DNA from: Thermococcus sp.
Lineage (GTDB): Archaea; Methanobacteriota_B; Thermococci; Thermococcales; Thermococcaceae
Length of the DNA: 34,375 bases
Assembly (NCBI RefSeq): GCF_015521605.1
Contig: NZ_WANV01000040.1
Location: 1-34,375, forward strand
Direction: 5' to 3'
Below the pieces are notes generated by a model that was not told the origin of the DNA, did no database searches, and worked only from the letters and a program-made list of their open reading frames with translations. The translations under genes were made by a program, and so were the position numbers. Below, piece by piece: positions 31,158 through 34,375 of this stretch (position 1 is its first letter; every line of letters begins with the position of its first letter).

Positions 31158-31553
31158 ATGATGAGGTTTAAGGGCAGAAAAATAGTCGGTGGAAAAGCGG
31201 AGGGAGAGCTGATAGTCTCTCAGAAACCCCTCTCGTTTCTCGGTGGAGTTGACCCTGAAACGGGAATTGTGACGGACGCTGAAAGCGACATACGGGGACA
31301 GAGCATAGCGGGCAAAATTCTGGCGTTTCCCAGGGGGAAGGGCTCAACCGTCGGATCGTACATAATATATGCCCTCAGAAAAAATGGTAAGGCACCTAAG
31401 GCAATAATCGTTGGAGAGGCTGAGACAATAGTCGCCACGGGTGCAATAATAGCGGGGATACCCATGGTGGATGGAATAGACGTCTCAAAGCTCACCACAG
31501 GAAAACGCGCCCGCGTGGACGCCGACAGAGGACTGGTCGAAATTGAGGAATAG
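31158..31553 (+). CDS. Phosphomevalonate dehydratase small subunit (aconitase X swivel domain)
   Basis: A 131-residue swivel-domain subunit (DUF126) that closes over the Fe-S active site of the large subunit. The motifs GGKAEGELIVSQKPLSFLGG, DIRGQSIAGKILAFPRGKGS and GIPMVDGIDVS are family hallmarks. ATG 31158 or the adjacent ATG 31161 (ATGATG) both follow GAGGTGGG; I keep the first. It is co-transcribed with the large subunit. A TATA-like GACTTTTTAAGCC overlaps its stop and serves the next gene. Confidence 0.93.
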   Translation: MMRFKGRKIVGGKAEGELIVSQKPLSFLGGVDPETGIVTDAESDIRGQSIAGKILAFPRGKGSTVGSYIIYALRKNGKAPKAIIVGEAETIVATGAIIAGIPMVDGIDVSKLTTGKRARVDADRGLVEIEE

Positions 31554-31595
31554 ACTTTTTAAGCCATCCAAACTATCCACTTTTAGGGGAGCCAA

Positions 31596-32852
31596 ATGAC
31601 AAGGGGAATCTACGAGTGCATCAACTGCAAACACAGGGAGATACTGGACTCTACCGAGCCTCTGCTCGAAAAGAGCTGTCCCGTTTGCGGAGAGGACATG
31701 GTTCTAGTCGAGTTCCAGACCGATTCCAATGAGCTTGCCCTCCAGATAGCCCCTCAACCAAAACCCATGATGCCCCCCGAGGCCCTTGAGAAAAAACTTA
31801 GGGAGTTCTACCTCCTTGACCTGGAGAGGATAGAGGGCAATGTCTCTGTTTTTAAGGTTCGTGAGATCCTTGAGACTGATTTTGAAAAGGTTCTGCGGGA
31901 ACTGGAGGAGATTGGATACTGGGCCGCCCTTAAAAAGCGCGAGGGCAATGTCATGCTCTTCGTATTCCCGGCCGGGGAAGTCAAGGAGGACAACAAATGG
32001 CTTCCATGGGTGTTCCTGATAGCGACTATCTTCACAACCATCTTTGCGGGCTACTACCTGTCCTCGATGTATATTCAGGTCCTTGACTATTACGGCCTCC
32101 CGGGGATAAGAAACCCGTACGTCAACGCCATCGCGTTCTCGATAAGCGTTATGGCAATACTCGGCACCCACGAGCTCGGACACAAGATAGCGGCGGCTTA
32201 TCACGGCGTTAGAGCGACGATGCCTTACTTCATACCATTTCCGAGCATGCTCGGAACGCTCGGAGCGGTGATACGGGTTAAGTCTCCTCTGCCCACAAGA
32301 AACGCCGCCATAGACCTCGGAGTCAGCGGCCCAATAGCCGGTTTTCTAGTTGCGATTCCAGTCAGCATAATCGGTCTCAGACTTTCCGTCCCAGTGCCCC
32401 AGCACCTAATCCCTCCCTCCCAGGGAGGGGTAGCCTTCGGTGAGAACCTTCTGTTCCTGTTCATTGAAAAGTACATCGTCACCTTTCCCGAGAACAGCGT
32501 TGTGTTCCTTCACCCCGTGGCAATCGCTGGATGGGTCGGAATCCTGGTGACGTTTCTGAATCTCATCCCGGCGGCTCAGCTGGATGGTGGACACATCGCC
32601 CGCTCATTCCTCGGCGAGAAGACCCATCGACACCTCACGATGGTTGTAGGCCTGGTTCTCATTGGCATGAGCTTTCTCTGGGTGGGCTGGCTTATATGGG
32701 GCATCCTGGTTCTCCTAATGGGATCGGTTGGCAATCCAGGCGCGCTGGATGAGGTCTCCCCAATTTCAAAGAAGCGACTCGCGCTTGCGATTCTGGCGTT
32801 CATAATCTTCATAATCTCGGCGACACCGAGACCCCTGTGGGTCACCGGATAG
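31596..32852 (+). CDS. M50-family intramembrane (site-2-type) zinc metalloprotease with N-terminal zinc ribbon
   Basis: A 418-residue membrane protease. Residues 1-40 form a zinc ribbon (Cys8/Cys11 and Cys28/Cys31: ECINCKH and CPVCGED). A cytoplasmic helical segment of about 90 residues follows. The membrane core has HELGH at 192-196 (catalytic Glu193) and the second metal motif AQLDGGHIARSF about 135 residues later, with roughly six to seven helices around them. Members cut transmembrane regulators or signal-peptide remnants. The target here is unknown; the ribbon may bind a partner or nucleic acid. The last 11 bases overlap the convergent HTH gene. Confidence 0.9.
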   Translation: MTRGIYECINCKHREILDSTEPLLEKSCPVCGEDMVLVEFQTDSNELALQIAPQPKPMMPPEALEKKLREFYLLDLERIEGNVSVFKVREILETDFEKVLRELEEIGYWAALKKREGNVMLFVFPAGEVKEDNKWLPWVFLIATIFTTIFAGYYLSSMYIQVLDYYGLPGIRNPYVNAIAFSISVMAILGTHELGHKIAAAYHGVRATMPYFIPFPSMLGTLGAVIRVKSPLPTRNAAIDLGVSGPIAGFLVAIPVSIIGLRLSVPVPQHLIPPSQGGVAFGENLLFLFIEKYIVTFPENSVVFLHPVAIAGWVGILVTFLNLIPAAQLDGGHIARSFLGEKTHRHLTMVVGLVLIGMSFLWVGWLIWGILVLLMGSVGNPGALDEVSPISKKRLALAILAFIIFIISATPRPLWVTG

Positions 32853-33408
32853 TCCCTTTCCTGTCCCGGAGGATCTGTTCAATGTCGTAGTATATGGAGT
32901 CTCTGGATACCCCGAACATTCTAGCTATCTCAGAAATGTTGAGAACCCGGGGATTGTAATTGAAGTTTTCGAGGACTTTGGCCAGAAGCTCTCTGCGCTC
33001 TTTGATTGTATATTCGGTGAACGATTTTATCTCGAGGGGAGCATTGTACACGACAACCCCAACGGCGTACGTTCGTCTCGTCACGGGGGTTGTGTAGGTT
33101 CCAATCTCAAAGTCCACGATTTTAGCGCTCCTGGGCAGCTTAGCGTTCAGTTTTTCCAGCGTTTTTTGAATTGCATCCTCCTTATGTTTTCCCGGCGAGT
33201 AATCGGCGAGGACACCCTTACGGGTGTTACCATTGGGGTCAAGTAGAAGGGTTACTGTGAGGTTCATAAAAGCACCGAATGTCAGGTGTATTTTTGAGGA
33301 ATATATAATGCCATGTTTAGAGGATAAAAGATCCTGCGACTTAGACACTATGTTTTTTACACAATCCTCAATATTAACTGATTCGGATTGGATAGCCACC
33401 AATTCCAC
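32842..33408 (-). CDS. HTH transcriptional regulator, possibly EarA-like
   Basis: A 188-residue protein. The N-terminal 130 residues are a mixed alpha/beta domain of unrecognised fold (LTFGAFMNLTVTLLLDPNG, AVGVVVYNAPLEIKSF). The C-terminal 45 residues are a helix-turn-helix (NISEIARMFGVSRDSIYYDI). Archaellum regulators of the EarA type are of similar size and place, and this gene diverges from class III signal-peptide proteins, so it may control them; this is inference. GTG 33408 follows GGGGTGAT. TATA-like AAATTTAAG lies near 33450-33458 on this strand's upstream side. Confidence 0.7.
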   Translation of the reverse strand: MELVAIQSESVNIEDCVKNIVSKSQDLLSSKHGIIYSSKIHLTFGAFMNLTVTLLLDPNGNTRKGVLADYSPGKHKEDAIQKTLEKLNAKLPRSAKIVDFEIGTYTTPVTRRTYAVGVVVYNAPLEIKSFTEYTIKERRELLAKVLENFNYNPRVLNISEIARMFGVSRDSIYYDIEQILRDRKGTIR

Positions 33409-33464
33409 ATGATCACCCCTGCACTTTCTACAGTATTGGGGAGATTTGACTTAAATTTGAGGAG

Positions 33465-33481
33465 AAAGCTATATAAGCTTT
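33465..33481. promoter_or_regulatory. Palindrome centred on the mini-pilin TATA box
   Basis: AAAGCT-ATATA-AGCTTT has perfect 6-bp arms around the TATA core (CTATATAAG). Its centre is 53 bp before ATG 33526 and predicts a start near 33497. A protein bound here would block TBP, so it is a candidate repressor site, although symmetric TATA boxes can occur by chance. Confidence 0.5.
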
Positions 33482-33525
33482 TTTAGTGCATTAGTGTATG
33501 AAGTAATCCTTTGGGGGTGAATAAC

Positions 33526-33702
33526 ATGAAGAGGAAGGCCCAAGGTGCCATCGAGTATCTGTTTATGATTGCGGCTGCCCTGATAATAATCCTGATTGTT
33601 GTCAGGCAGCTTCAGGGTAGGACGAGCAGTGCCACCAACACCATAAACAGCACTGCCAATGAGCTTAACCAGAGTCTCCAGAACCTCAACCAGAGCGGTT
33701 GA
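33526..33702 (+). CDS. Class III signal-peptide (pilin-like) protein 1
   Basis: A 58-residue pilin-like protein. MKRKAQGAIEYLFMIAAALI is a class III (type IV pilin-like) signal. The prepilin peptidase would cut before QGAIEYL, leaving the hydrophobic helix that packs into a filament core. The short tail is Asn/Gln/Ser/Thr-rich (TINSTANELNQSLQNLNQSG), with sequons and a heptad-like spacing. It is much shorter than a true archaellin (about 200 residues), so it may be a minor pilin or a minimal filament subunit. ATG 33526 follows GGGGGTGA. It is divergent from the HTH gene. Confidence 0.82.
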   Translation: MKRKAQGAIEYLFMIAAALIIILIVVRQLQGRTSSATNTINSTANELNQSLQNLNQSG

Positions 33703-33779
33703 TTTCGGAATATCTTTCTTTATTTAATCTTAAGTCTTCCTTTTGGTTATGTTGACCCAATTATATTAGGTGGTCAGTG

Positions 33780-33971
33780 GTGAATAGGAGTGCCCAAGCG
33801 TCTCTGGAGTACATCATGATGTTCGCCCTCGGCATGCTGATCGCTGCCATAATAATATATCGGCTCATAGGGATCAAGGGACTCGCTAAGTGGGCAGGAT
33901 CTCAGATGAACAGTACCGGTGAGGATATCTCGGAGGGCCTCCAGAATTTAAGCAATATATCAAACCAATAA
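33780..33971 (+). CDS. Class III signal-peptide (pilin-like) protein 2
   Basis: A 63-residue paralogue-like protein with the QASLEYIMMFALGM class III cleavage region, a hydrophobic helix and a short polar tail (NSTGEDISEGLQNLSNISNQ). GTG 33780 lies six bases after AGGTGG and is chosen over GTG 33777. Signal and tail composition match the preceding gene, so the pair probably arose by duplication and may assemble together. AT- and T-rich spacer DNA separates them and could hold a terminator plus a weak promoter (CAATTATATTAGG near 33756-33768). Confidence 0.78.
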   Translation: MNRSAQASLEYIMMFALGMLIAAIIIYRLIGIKGLAKWAGSQMNSTGEDISEGLQNLSNISNQ

Positions 33972-34026
33972 AGAAGTAAACCTTTTTAGCAGGAGGCCTT
34001 CAGTTTTATTCCAAGGTGGTGTTACC

Positions 34027-34375
34027 ATGGGATTCCTCTCCTTTGGTTCAAAAAAAGATAAAATAAAAAAGCTCATAGAAGGAGAGCGCTTCGATGAAAT
34101 TGTATCAATGGCAGTAAAGGACAAAAAGGCCTTGAATGCACTCATAGAACTTCTGGATGACCCCGCCCCGGGTATCCGAGGAGATGCACTGCTCCTTTTG
34201 GGGATGGTTATCGAGCAGAGGAGCGACGTTATCGAGCCCCACGTAGGGAAGATACTCCCAAAGGCCATTGAACTGACCAAAAACAGGAACCCCTACGTAA
34301 AAGAAAATGCCATGATCCTATCCTACGAAATCGCTCGCAGATTTCCTGGCAAAGTATTGGACCTCAAGGATACCA
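34027..34375 (+). CDS. HEAT-repeat protein (3' end outside window)
   Basis: The first 116 codons of a helical-repeat protein; the frame is still open at the window edge. After MGFLSFGSKKDKIKKL come paired helices typical of HEAT/armadillo repeats, such as ALIELLDDPAPGIRGDALLL and the later NPYVKENAMILSYEIAR. Such scaffolds mediate protein contacts. ATG 34027 follows GGTGGTG. Co-orientation with the mini-pilins, 55 nt away, suggests but does not prove a shared function. Confidence 0.78.
   Translation, partial: MGFLSFGSKKDKIKKLIEGERFDEIVSMAVKDKKALNALIELLDDPAPGIRGDALLLLGMVIEQRSDVIEPHVGKILPKAIELTKNRNPYVKENAMILSYEIARRFPGKVLDLKDT

Noticed and set aside
1-34375. CRISPR array, insertion sequence or rRNA operon
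   Set aside because: I saw no regularly spaced repeats, no transposase or integrase gene and no rRNA-like sequence.

Overview
The window is a gene-dense stretch of a hyperthermophilic euryarchaeon of the order Thermococcales, most likely a Thermococcus. This rests on gene content: a cytosolic hyhBGSL sulfhydrogenase I operon with a SurR-type site, archaeal membrane Lon (635 aa), a minimal SufCB pair, S15-GAN-Pcc1-eS1 gene order, aconitase-X-type phosphomevalonate dehydratase, class III signal-peptide proteins and archaeal guide RNAs. The promoters are archaeal (BRE/TATA about 25 nt before the start). Shine-Dalgarno sequences are GGAGGTG-like, and several genes appear leaderless.

Layout. 1-1148: 3' part of an unrecognised conserved protein. 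1160-1218 (minus): a box C/D sRNA. 1259-2936: a RecA/KaiC-like protein with a degenerate P-loop, divergent from a FilR1-type HTH regulator, with a palindrome between them. 2959-4810: a UbiA-family prenyltransferase and an EamA transporter. 4840-5003: a two-hairpin box H/ACA guide RNA. 5068-5640: an HTH+CBS regulator. 5732-9155: a cell-surface protein, a lipoprotein carrying two fused copies of an iron/cobalamin-type substrate-binding domain, and a small membrane protein. 9293-13492: the hydrogenase operon and its control region. 13573-15177: a lipoprotein, the hydrogenase maturation protease and a small membrane protein. 15291-17367 (minus): sufC-sufB. 17474-19381 (minus): lon. 19499-22672: a DUF2666-like protein, RidA, a JAMM protease, an ArsR-type regulator, a MazG-like hydrolase and an Lrp-type regulator, with a C/D sRNA candidate over the first stop codon and an unidentified folded region. 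22750-23552: a DUF92 protein and a second strong C/D sRNA. 23586-27505 (minus): THUMP-SPOUT methylase, eS1, Pcc1, GAN nuclease and S15. 27641-28578: a LAGLIDADG-type gene running into the 3' end of initiator tRNA-Met. 28678-29851 (minus): two exported proteins. 29991-32852: phosphomevalonate dehydratase subunits and an M50 protease. 32842-34375: an HTH regulator divergent from two mini-pilins and a HEAT-repeat protein cut by the window edge.

How the genes work together. HyhBGSL moves electrons between NADP(H) and H2 or sulfur, and the nearby HycI-type protease probably matures the large subunit. SufCB supplies Fe-S clusters, which the hydrogenase and the dehydratase need. RNA modification is a recurring theme: two strong C/D sRNAs, one weaker one, one H/ACA RNA, a SPOUT methylase and the KEOPS subunit Pcc1. 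Most of these are known families. The best leads for new biology are the unannotated guide RNAs with predicted targets, the folded region at 21169-21250, the duplicated binding protein, the possible pilus locus at the right edge, and several palindromes at promoters.
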